From: Lamellibrachia columna
Lineage: Eukaryota; Annelida; Polychaeta; Sabellida; Siboglinidae
DNA: 64,000 nt
NCBI GenBank assembly: GCA_963662155.1
Contig: OY759270.1
Location: 53,776,374 to 53,840,373, forward strand
Direction of reading: 5' to 3'
The notes below the pieces were generated by a model. That model was not told the origin of the DNA. It did not search any database and saw nothing but the letters and a program-made list of their open reading frames with translations. Positions 36,255-46,900 of this stretch are shown in pieces (position 1 is the first letter of the stretch; every line of letters begins with the position of its first letter). The position numbers and the translations under genes are program-made.

Positions 36255-37035
36255 TCACATCCACTCATGCTGTCTGTGATCACGTGCACTCATGCAAGCC
36301 TTGATGACATGCACTCATGCAGTCAGTCAGTCATACCACTTTTGCCATTTCTCACATTTTTCATTTCATAAAAGAGGCTGTTACTTAATTTTGTGCAATT
36401 TTCCTGAGAATGACACTCCAATGTCAAGAGGTGCCACCCTAGTGTGATGTCAAGGGGTGCCACGCTAGTGTGATGTCAAGGGGTCAACGGGTGCCACGCT
36501 AGTGTGATGTCAAGGGGTGCCACGCTAGTGTGATGGAGTGAAAGAAATATGTCTTAATGCAGGGAAGTCAGTAAGTGTTTGAGTAAGTAGGAATATTGGA
36601 CATTAAATGATGTAATAGATGAATCACCTAGAATACCTTAACATGTGCTGTATAATAAGACCATGAAATGGATTATCCTATGAAACAGAAATGGTTATAA
36701 TTGATGTAAAGTGGGTGAATAATGGAATTGTACGTTTTTTGTGTAACAGGAAAGAGACGTATTTAATCTGAAACAGAAGTTGTGTTAATAGGCTTAACGT
36801 GGTCTGTGGGACAAATGAATCAATGACTGCTATAGTTTTAATGTGGTCTTGTTAAAGGAAGTGAATATACAATGAAGTTGGGTAACAGATTTAGAATAAC
36901 TTGGTAGTAAGATTACAGCGAATGTATATTGACGTAATGTGGTCATATAACATTTAGAAGGTGGAGGAGCTTCTTATCAGGTATTTAAGATGTTACTTTG
37001 AGTTTCCAAACAAATGAATGGGAATTGTGAGAAAA
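36255..37035 (+). other. UPRT 3' untranslated/downstream region
   Basis: It contains a 26-bp tandem repeat of the form GGTGCCACGCTAGTGTGATG at about 36425-36535 and repeats of ACTCATGC/CAGTCAGT just after the stop. The polyadenylation site is not determined; AATAAA occurs at about 37809. Confidence 0.5.
36425..36535. repeat. 26-bp minisatellite downstream of UPRT
   Basis: Four copies of a unit with GGTGCCACGCTAGTGTGATG; one unit is extended by GGTCAAC. Confidence 0.88.
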
Positions 37036-37039
37036 AAAA

Positions 37040-37432
37040 TAGTTCAAGTGTACGAATGTAGCACATTTCCCAACACTCGCTAATTGTTCTACAGCATAAT
37101 GAAGTGTATAAATGTAGCACATTTCCAAACACTCACTAATTGTTCTCCTACAATGAAGTGTATAAATGTAGTACATTTCTCAGCACTCGCTAATTGTTTG
37201 TTCTATGACATAATGAAGTGTATAAATGTAGCACATTTCTGAACACTCATTAATTGTTCTACGACATAATGAAGTGTACAAATATAGCACATTTATCAAC
37301 ATTTGCTAATTGTTCTATGACATAATGAAGTGTATAAATGTAGCACATTTCTCAGCACTCACTAATTGTTCTATGACATAATGAAGTGTATAAATGTAGC
37401 ACATTTCTCAACACTCGCTAATTGTTTCATCA
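37040..37432. repeat. 56-bp minisatellite
   Basis: About seven copies with GTGTATAAATGTAGCACATT, CTCAACACTCGCTAATTG and TTCTATGACATAATGAA. Confidence 0.94.
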
Positions 37433-37850
37433 TTGACATCACTAGTTGTATTTTTATAGAACTCTATTCATTGACACTTTGTGCAAAATGCCACGTTTTA
37501 TTTTTCTACAAGCTAGTGTAAGTTACAGCCAAGGTGTTTTAAGCATGTAAACGTAGAATTCTGTAGCGTTCATATTAACAGATTTCAGTAGTGTTCACAT
37601 ATGATTATGGGATTGTTTCAAAGTGGAACATAAAAAAATAAGAACTCGGACAAGTGAAACTTTATTTGTAAAGCTTAGAACATTTATTTAGATAGTGATT
37701 TTGTTTGCTTGTTTTGTACTATCACTAATATGTAATGTACCGTACAACGCACATTAAAATGTTTGATGATAAAAATTTGATCCAAAAACATGTCCAAGAC
37801 ATTTAATGCAATAAACTTGGGAAGACATGACGTTCCCAATATGGTGATGG
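37433..37850. other. A/T-rich spacer, no gene recognised
   Basis: Between the 56-bp repeat and a LINE 3' end; contains AATAAA at about 37809-37814. Confidence 0.4.
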
Positions 37851-37854
37851 GTTA

Positions 37855-39290
37855 CTTTAGGCCATTGGCCTTTATAGGTTCCCATATCCCTGGCTACTCC
37901 AGAAGTTATCTAGTCTGGCTTTGAACTGAGCGACTCTCTTGGTTTAGATCTTGGAGTGTCGTCTGATATGTCCAGGCTGCCTGTTCTCTTGGAAGAAAGT
38001 CCTGACCTCAACGTGGTCCCGTTCATTTAATATCTTGAAAGTTTTGATCAAATCCCTTCTCTGTTGTTGGCAGGGTAGCGAGTATAACCCCAGGTGCTTG
38101 GTCTCTCTTCATATGTGAGCATGGCTGTGTTAGATACTTAGTGGTTCTGAGTTGGACCTTCTCTAGACTGTCGATGTCTATGGAGTCTATGCCTGTAAAC
38201 AGAACTCAAGGTGAGGTCTGACATATGTTCTGCACAATGTCACAAAAGATTCTTTGTTCATATACTTGAAAGATCTCACCATACCAAGAGCTTGAATAGC
38301 CTTCTTGTAAGTTTTCTGACACTACAATGATGGCTTCAGATCACTGGTGACCCAGACTCCTACATCTTTTCCTCTTCTGTTGTTTTAAGATCCATTCTTG
38401 CTCTAGATTCACTGGGTGGCGGTCTGCCTACTTACATGAGCTTGCACTTGTCAGCATTGTAGTCTTAATAGTCAGTGTCGCTTTGCAGCTGTTCTTGTTC
38501 AACCTGGCTCTTTATTGCTATACACATCTTTGTATCGTCTGCAAACATTTTGATGTTGCAATGAACCAGATCTGGTATTTCAATCACATATAGGGTGAAC
38601 AGTAGTGGGCCTATGACTGACCCCTGGGTGACCCCGCTTAGGACAGACACCCACTCTGATTTGCTACCATTCAGTACCACCCTCTGCGTCCTCTCATGCA
38701 AAAATTCACCCAGCCACCAACACACTGCTTTGAATGCCAGAAGCTTATCATTTCCTGGTCAGCCTGCAGTGGGGAACTGTGTCAAATGCCTTCTTGTAGT
38801 CCAGGTATACGACATCTAGTATCTCTCGTCAAGCAGTTTGGTCAGACAGGACTTGTCCTCCAGAAATCCATGCTGGTTTGGGTTGATAATGTTGTGTTTG
38901 TTTAGAAACTTTGTCATGTTCTTTCTAATGATTGCTTCCAGGGTCTTACAGGTGAGGTGAGGCTGTAGTTTCTTGTGGACTGTGTCGTCTATGAATGGAA
39001 TGTAAACCATGCATTCATTTGTTCTCTGATAAAAATCTGGGATGGTGTACCTGTCTTGATCCATAAACACTGACCTGATAGTCTCCCTGAACATCTGCTG
39101 CCTCCTGGTCATTTTCTGTTAAAACACCATCGTCTTTTTCAAGTTGGTTTACTGGCACCTTTAGGCTTTACCTCCTGCTTGGGTCTCAAATAAACATAGA
39201 ACTTCTTTGAGACTTTGGCTCTTTCTTGAAATTGTTGATTAATTTCTCTTTGTTGGTCTTCTGTGCTTGTCTTATTTTAGCATTGGTCTC
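37855..39290 (-). mobile_element. decayed Jockey-superfamily LINE, reverse-transcriptase part
   Basis: Minus-strand frames, broken by shifts and stops, read in order: LINNFKKEPKSQRS; SVFMDQDRYTIPDFYQR; LEAIIRKNMTKFLNKH; an RT block with [16 protein letters not shown]; the catalytic FADDTKM; RLGLYSLPCQQQRRDLIKTF; and finally RVAQFKARLDNFW. It is 5' truncated where it meets the 3' tail of the next LINE at 39291. Dead. Confidence 0.85.
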
Positions 39291-39313
39291 ATTTCTTACT
39301 TACTTACTTAGGT

Positions 39314-39946
39314 TTACATAGGTTCTTCCTGACCGTAGGCGGTGGCCTCGGTGGTCAGATCTTCAACTTTCCCTTGGAATGCTCTACGACTTCCTGGCAA
39401 GGCAGCTTTGTAGTTGTAGAGAAACTCCTCAGTACTACAATGTATATGTAGACGGTTTTTAAATGAGTTAACACTTGGGGCAGTTACAACTACTTCCGGT
39501 AGGTCATTCCATAATCTGGTAACTCTAAGTGAGAAGCTTTCTTTTCTAACATTTGTACAAGCATGTTCTATAAACAATTTCAAACTATGACCCCTTGTTC
39601 CTTCCCTTGTATCACTGTCTTTGTGCAGCTTGACAATGTTAGATACATCACTGTCATATTTCCCATGGAGCAGTTTATATACCTCAGTCATATCACCACG
39701 AGTTCGTCTATATGCAAGTGTAGGAAGTTTCAATCTCTGAAGTCTTTCCTCGTAAGAAATATTCTTCATACCAGGAAGCTGTTTTGTTGCACGTCTTTGC
39801 ACATTTTCAATGACATCTTTGTATTTCTGTTTATAAGGGGACCATATTGATATTGCATAATCTAGATGACTCCTAACTAAAGCTTTATATAATGGCACAA
39901 AATTATGTTGATTTAGGGTTGTAAAGGACCTTCTAATAACTGCCAT
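39314..39946 (-). pseudogene. LINE ORF2 C-terminal block
   Basis: Reads [49 protein letters not shown] and FSLRVTRLWNDLPEVVV. This is the standard C-terminal region of CR1/L2/Rex-like ORF2. Open for 210 codons. Confidence 0.85.
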
Positions 39947-40150
39947 GATACTATTTGCTTTGTTTATTTTTTGGTTGATGTGTTTATCAAATTCTAGGTT
40001 TGAATTAATTATAACCCCAATGTCTTTTTGTTCTTCTATTCCTCCTAATTCATAGGCAGTATTATCTACAGGTTGTATGCATAGTCTTGCTGTATTGTTT
40101 TCCCTACGTGCATTAAATTACATTTATCTGGGTGGAACCTTAATAACCAT

Positions 40151-41300
40151 TTACTTGACCAAGATGTTAAATAATCTAAGTTTGTTCTGTAGTGTACACT
40201 GGTCATATGGACTAGTAATCGTTTTGAAAATCTGTGTATCATCCGCAAACATATATACAATTGAAACTATATTCTCAGGAAGATCATTTATGTATAAAAC
40301 AAATAGGATCGGTCCTAATACACTGCCCTGTGGAATACCACTTGTTATATTTGCCCACTCAGAATTTGTACCATTTACATTGACCTGCTGTACCCGGTCA
40401 GACAAGAACGCCTGGATCCATCTTAGTGTGTAATACTCTATACCATACGATTTAAGTTTGCCTATCAATCTTTTGTGAGGGACGGTGTCAAATGCTTTCA
40501 TGAAGTCCAAATATACGTCTACAGATTCCCCTCTATCTAAAGCTTTGGTCCATGAGTCAATAACATTTAATAATTGGAGTACCGTAAATCGACCTTTAAT
40601 AAAACCAAATTGTCGCGTACTAAATAATTTATTCCTAATCATATGATTGACAATATGATCTTTGACACATTGTTCCATACATTTACATATTATACTTGTT
40701 AAGCTGACTGGTCTATAATTTCCTGCGTTTTTTAGATTACCCTTCTTAAATATGGCTGAGATCCTTCTCTGTTTCCATACCTTTGGTAGTTCACCCACAG
40801 CCAGTGAATTATTAAATAGCATAGCTAGTGGTTTACATAGATGATTAGATAGCTCTTTCAACAACCTAGGGTGAACACCATCTGGCCCTACCGATTTACA
40901 CACATTAAGGTTATGAAGTCTTTTTTTTTAATCATGTCCTCATCAATAGTAAATTCTTCCATGTTGTGCCTTAACTTCACTGGTGGAATATGAGGGATAT
41001 CACCATCTGGCTCTATAGTAAAAACACTTGAAAAAAAAGTCCTAAGGCATCTGCCTTTTCCCTATCAGAATCTGTGAGTCTAGATTTAGGATCTTTAGGG
41101 TCTGTGTTCAGATCTGAAACACCTTCCCGATTCTTGGTTTTGGAGTTCATATATTTCCATACTGCTTTTGGGTTTGTCTTAGATTTTGTTGCTAGCTTCA
41201 TCTCAAATTCCTTCTGTATCCTCGTTAATTTACGGACTTGATTTCTAGCCCTACAATATTCAGTATAGTATTTTCCTTCTTTTGTCTCCAACGTTTCCAT
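40151..41300 (-). pseudogene. LINE ORF2 reverse transcriptase domain
   Basis: RT motifs: [72 protein letters not shown]; and the catalytic MFADDTQIF. The upstream part (41300-41013) is in another frame and the frame stops soon after the catalytic block. Confidence 0.85.
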
Positions 41301-41533
41301 AAAATGTGTTTTATCTTAATCTTCATTACTTATTCCGTGTTTAGGGCTACTTTTCCTTTATGTCTGTTAATATTACTCACAAGTCGATGAGGGATGAATT
41401 CATCCTCTATCTTTTTAATATATTCTTTAAACCCTAACCATTGATGATTTATAGTGCTCGTGCCAAGTATCTTGCCCCAGTCTGTATGGTCTAGTTTCAT
41501 CTTCATACTATTATAATCCCCTTGGACGTAATA

Positions 41534-42373
41534 CTATTTAAGTCGTGTATGGCTTGCTATTTCTGCATAGCACCTAAATGTAATGATGAGGACAGAGTGA
41601 TCACTCTTACCAAGTGGGCTTTCATACACTATATCATCTATCATACCTTTTTCATTGATGAAAACTAAATCAAGAATGTTCGATTTATTTCCTAATCGCC
41701 CCATTGTTGGGAGTGTGACATGTTGGAAGAGGAAATTATCTGTTATTCCTTCTTTACATTTAGTGTCTTGGCTATTAGTATTCTCTGAGAGTGTGTACCA
41801 GTTTTGCCAGTCTATGTTGGGGTAGTTAAAATCTCCAAGCAAGAGAAGATGTGAGTGTTTATAGCTCATTGCCTCACTAATCAGTTCATTTAATTGTTCA
41901 TTATTGGTGCCAGAGCTGCCCGGGCTTTTATATACACATCCTACCAGAAAAGTGTCTTTTTTGTTTAATTTTATCTCAACCCATATCGATTCTTGAAAGT
42001 TGGTTCCTAAAGATACGAAGGGTTTTGCGTTTAGTGTTTTGTGGGTATATATACAAACACCTCGTCCTTGCTTATCGGTGTTATGGTATAAATCATAGTC
42101 ACTCAAACCCAGTTCAGCTGTGTTTAATAGAAATTTCTGGTTTTTCGGTTTAACCTCAGTCATTGCAATCACCATACACTTATGTGATTCGACTCGAGCT
42201 TTGAACTCGACTCGAGCTTTGAATTTATTGATTAGACTATCAGCGTTGGTGTAGAAACATTTTAACTGTTTATGTGTATAATTTGTATTTACAGTGTTTT
42301 TCTGGTTAGATGATCTTTCTTGTCTTACTCCTTGTCCCTTCGAGGTTTGAATCTTACAATTTTTCTGGCCCAT
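41534..42373 (-). pseudogene. LINE ORF2 endonuclease domain
   Basis: APE-like endonuclease motifs are in order: FYTNADSLINK, AMTEVKP, GVCIYTHK, GCVYKSPGS, LLLGDFNYPNIDW, LDLVF and KSDHSVL. A short internal duplication of KARVE at about residues 52-62 is visible. The domain itself is intact but is separated from RT by stops. Confidence 0.85.
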
Positions 42374-42634
42374 GGTGGGCCTCTCACCCTGTACAGCAAT
42401 TTCCCCTCATCATTTATCTCTTTTGTCCTGGCCTCCTCTAGGAGTTTCCTTCCTTCCTCTCTTTCTTTTTTTGTTAAGTCGTGCTGGATGCTGAGACATT
42501 TATATTTGTCCTCTGCATCTCTTAAGTTTGATAGTCATTTGAACAATTCCATCTTTTTGTTAGTGTCTTTCATTACTACCTTAAGAGGTCTGGGTTTTTG
42601 CTCAGTATCACCCGTATCTCCATCTGTTTGTTTT

Positions 42635-43391
42635 TTACCTAGCCTGATAACTTATGGTTATCTCATTTTTTACATCTAGGTTCAGATTGCACACCTCATT
42701 ACACAGCCCTTCAACAAGCTCCATATCTATCCTCACCCTCTCTTCCTTTAGGTTTGTTTTTGGTTCTGGGGCATTGAATATAAGAAAATTTGTTTCCTTA
42801 TTTTTTCTTTCATTGATTTCTCTTACTGTTTCCTCCACAACAATTCCACTATTTTGGGTGGTTAGTAGGTTCCTGCTTTCATCATCATTTGGTCTGCATG
42901 TATGTAATGCATCCATTTCCTGCCTTACGATTTCTTTTACTTCTTTACTATCGCATTTAGCATCCAGTTTTTTCTCTATGGCCTCAAATCTCGTGTTCAT
43001 AGTTTTGAAATACATCTTGCATCTCTCTTCGATAACTTTCTCTGAGAATATAAAAAAAAAAATTTGGTTTGCATTTTAAGCAAAACCACACGCATCCGGG
43101 TTTCCCCATTGCCTCATATTCGCCAGGTTTAAATTTCAAGCATTTAATGCAGTATCGGTTTCCGCAGTACTTGCACTCGAGCATTCTGTCTTTCTCACTT
43201 TTAAAGATTTTCTCGCAGTCTTCGCATTTCCAAGCTTCTCTAACATCGCTTCCCGATTCAGAGTTTTTGCTACCTCTCCGAGTCCGCTTATTTTTTAGTT
43301 TTGTGATTGGAGCGCTAGAAATTGCTACATTTTCGCCAGTATCTTTTTTTGGACCACTGACACTGTGACTGTGTTGGTTATTTTCACTCAT
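42635..43391 (-). pseudogene. LINE ORF1 with PHD-like zinc finger
   Basis: Starts MSENNQHSHS. Paired cysteines (CEDCEK, CKYCGNRYCIKC, CLKC) give a PHD/ZZ-like zinc-binding pattern typical of ORF1 in CR1/L2-group LINEs. After a frameshift near 43000 it continues with an acidic coiled-coil-like segment (FEAIEKKLDAKCDSKEVKE) and a block, NFLIFNAPEPK...ELVEGLCNE, as in ORF1 RNA-binding regions. Confidence 0.75.
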
Positions 43392-43600
43392 TTCCGTAAT
43401 TCCAGAAAAAATCAAGTTCCATGTAACACTATAAGAGTACGTGCAGGGGCTTCCAAGGCGTTGTGACTAGTGACAGTGTGCAGTGCTCGACGAGAAACGT
43501 ACTTCTGTCCCAGGGCTACTCTGGGTAAAAGACGCCTTGGTTGAAATTGCCTGTTACTGTTAGTATATATACATGACTCAGGTTGGGAGTGCACGTTATT

Positions 43601-43965
43601 ACTAAATGTTGTCTAGCTTTAATTATCTGGTTGATGTAGCTTATGTAATCGCTCACTAAATTAAATTACATTTGGCGGTCCTCCATGAATCCAAGGAAAC
43701 CAAATAATGGTCGTCAAAGAAAAAATCACTTCGACCTGAAACCATTTGATGTTGGGAAAAACTTACCCGCCACCTAGTGAGTATAGTGTGCAAACGTCCC
43801 CTGGTGGCGCTATTGCAAACAATAATTTTCTTCTTCCGTTCTTGGGCTCGAGTTTTGCCGGGTTTTCTCAATTGCTTGTGTTGCATTGGGAAGTGCATCC
43901 ACAGCTTAGAAAACGTGGCAATACAAGGTGTATTGAGAAGGTTCTGCTGTTTAAGATTTCTAAGT
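43601..43965 (+). promoter_or_regulatory. APEX1 5' flank / candidate promoter
   Basis: CpG frequency rises here and continues to about 44200. The region holds two CTCF-like 13-mers on the minus strand: TCACTAGGTGGCG (43780-43768) and CCACCAGGGGACG near 43810-43795, each one mismatch from the core consensus. A pyrimidine-rich TTCTTCTTCCG block with an ETS-like core lies near 43828. No TATA box. It sits between the outward-facing 5' end of a LINE and the APEX1 start codon. Confidence 0.45.
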
Positions 43966-43983
43966 ATGGCACCAAAACGAAAG
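43966..43983 (+). CDS. APEX1: APEX1 exon 1 (candidate start)
   Basis: ATG followed by codons for APKRK and the donor GTGAGA, phase 0, in a CpG-rich context. It is compatible with the next exons in phase and with a basic N-terminus, but it is short and 5.3 kb from the next certain exon, so it is inferred. Confidence 0.6.
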
Positions 43984-46900
43984 GTGAGAATCTTGACGTT
44001 TCAGTCTAAGTTAGACTCTAAGTAACGTATCGAAGCTTTGTCCGACGTCCACGGTCACGGATGATCGTCGGATCGAAACGAGGGCATCCCGTAGATGTGA
44101 GGGTCCTCGGAAGCAATTAGGTAGGAGTGTGCAGCGGTTCTGCCAGCAAAGCCGACGACGACTAACTCTGTCGCTGCATATGCCTATGGCTGTGCTCAAC
44201 TAGATCAAATAATTACTTGGTCCTAGACCTGGTAGTTAACAATGCACCGTGATTCGCCAGGTGGCAGCACAAAATAACCAGACTGCAACCATACGTGCCC
44301 AGTGACCTAAATTAAAGATTTGTTTTAGTTTAGTCTTAGTAATTAATATTGTGATTACCAAGTGCATGCCCATAGACATAAATAAATATTGAAAAAAAAA
44401 CGGTACTTTTGTGGGGCACAGTGGCATAATGGTTAAAATGTCCGGGCTCTTGCCATGTGTTGTAGTGGTACTCGCCAAGTGCAGCACTCCTATCATGGAC
44501 CTATGCCTAGCCCTAGGCTATGGAGTCAAACTGTCGGGTCTCAATCGAAATTAAGTCAGGAGACTGACAAGAAAGGCACAAAAGCAATATGAAAAGGATA
44601 TCATTAACCAAATAAAACAGAATCCCAAGAAGTTCTGTCAGTATGCCCAGGCAAAAATGGCGACAATAATGGGAATACCCAACTTGATAAAAAGCGAAGA
44701 TGGCAAAGTCTGACTCAGAAAAAGCACTGGTGCTGGCTGACTACTCAGTATTTACAAGAGAACCAGAGGGAGAAACTCCAGAGGAACCAATATGATGTTC
44801 CAAGACAATCAAACTTTGTACTATCAACCCATTGACAGTGGCATCGAAGTTAAAGAAACTAAAGACACTAAAATCACCAGGACCAGATGGCCTCCATCCT
44901 CCTACACGAATTGGAAAACAGTATCAGTACTCCACTATCCGTCATATTTACCACATCAATGACAACAAGCATGTTACCCACAGACTGGAAAACAACAAAC
45001 GTATCCACAATTCAAAAGAAAGGCAACAAAAATCAAGCGCATAACTACAGGCCAGTCAGTCTAACCAGCATAGCAGGAAAAATATTAGAGCAAATAATCA
45101 GAGACACTGTCGCTGAACACATGAAAGATAATGACTGTTGAGTGACAAACAATTTGGTTTTATTAAGGGTCGCTCCACAGTTCTCCAACTACTAAAAGTA
45201 CTTGACTCCTGGACCAAGACACTAGAAAATGGTGGATGTATAGATGTAGTTTAGTGTGACCTTATGAAAGCGTTTGACAAGGTTCCACATCGTCGACTTA
45301 TAGGGAAACTCCAGAGCTATGGAATCAAGGGGAAAATTCTAGACTGGGTTGCAGCTATGCTATCCCACAGAAGTCAACGCGTTAGAGTTAACAACTCATT
45401 CTCATCTTGGCAGGAGGTGGTATACCACCAGGATCAGTGATTGGCCCTCTGCTATTTGTGATCTTTATAAATGATTTACCAGAAGTTATTAAGAGCTCTG
45501 AGCTATTCCTATTCGCAGACAATATGAAACTCTTCCATGCAATCTACACTGAAGAGGACTGCACAAGTTTGCAACAAGATCTAATCCTTGCCGAACACTG
45601 GACAAACACATCACTCTTAAAATTTCAACCAAATAAATGCAGCCATATGAGAATTGGACTATCAAGCTTAAGAAACGATGGATACACACTGGGACCTGAA
45701 CACATAACAATTACAAGCACAGACAAGGTAAAAGATATCGGAGTCACTTTCGATTCATCGCTTAACTTTGAGGCACATGTCAGAAAAAATAAATAAAGCC
45801 AATTCACTTATGGGGATAATTCGCAGAACTTTCAATCACATGGATGAGCAGTGTTTTTCTACAATTTTTAAGTCTCTTATCCGCCCACATATCGAATATG
45901 CTAATCAAACATGGTCTCCACACCTAAAGAAGCATATCACAAATGTTCAATGTAGAGCAACCAAATTAATTCCTGGTTTCAAAGACGTTGAGTATAAAGA
46001 ACATTTACGGAAACTGAAATTACCAACTTTAGCATACCGTCGCCTCAGAGGAGACATGATTGAACTATATAAAATCCTAACAGAGAAATGTGATGCAGCT
46101 GTCTCATCCAATTTTGTGACATTGAGGGTCAATGAATCAGATACGAGGGCACCACCTAAAAATATTTAAAGAACGATGTCAATTAAACATAAAAGAAAAC
46201 TCATTTATACACCGATGCACATATGTATGGAACAGCCTCCCACAGTCTGTGGTAGGGGCGCCATTGGTACAATCTTTTGAGAGGAAAATAGACAAGTTGT
46301 GGCAAAATCATCCAATCAAACTAGATTACACTGCCCCACCCCTATCCTGGAAACCGTCAGATGCATGCGCTCAATCTGAACTGACGATAAATGCGAGAGC
46401 TGGCATAAGAGGCAGTACAGCCTAATAGCCAGAAGAAGACCTGTAAGAACACGTAAGAGAGAGGTTCAAATCCTCTCGCTGCCCTTTCGAAGCTTTGGCA
46501 ATTTTGTTCATCCCACAGTTCACTCGGCTGTGTAAATGAGTATTGGTGGATATGTGAACAAATAGTATTTGTGCAGTAATTGTAGCATGGCTGAATACTT
46601 CCCAGAGAAGTCGAGATGGCGTTGGAATGAACAGATCTGCCAGGGGGTGAAGTGTAAAGCGCTTTGAGCAGTCCCGAGGACTGGACACTATGCTATATAA
46701 GAACGTACGTGGGGCACTCCATCTCAAATCAACCAAAATAAAATCTTGTTGCACTCATATCTTTTAATTCAACCAAAATAACAAAATTAATGTACTGGTC
46801 AATGTAACCAGACATGTTAAACCATAGGACTGTAGCTCCAATAGTTTCTGAGTTATGACCATTTAAATTGTGTGGATTCTTTCATTTTTGGAAGTCATGA

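Larger units (their letters stand above)
39291..43600 (-). mobile_element. CR1/L2-type LINE, near full length but inactive
   Basis: On the minus strand: a possible 5' UTR to about 43420, ORF1 (43391-42635, one frameshift), an APE-type endonuclease (42373-41534), reverse transcriptase (41300-40151, broken) and the C-terminal block (39946-39314). It ends in a TAAG microsatellite at 39291-39312, the kind of 3' tail common in the CR1/L2 group. Several frameshifts and a gap in ORF2 make it inactive. Its 5' end faces the APEX1 gene 375 bp away. Confidence 0.9.

Noticed and set aside
45407..45796. LINE RT frame as an active gene
   Set aside because: The catalytic motif is FADN rather than FADD, and stops and shifts occur on both sides.
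46411..46486. Apparent 76-bp tRNA with GGCAGT/GCTGCC acceptor pairing
   Set aside because: The 5' half belongs to the LINE ORF end and 3' tail; only the T-arm/B box belongs to the SINE. The pairing looks coincidental.
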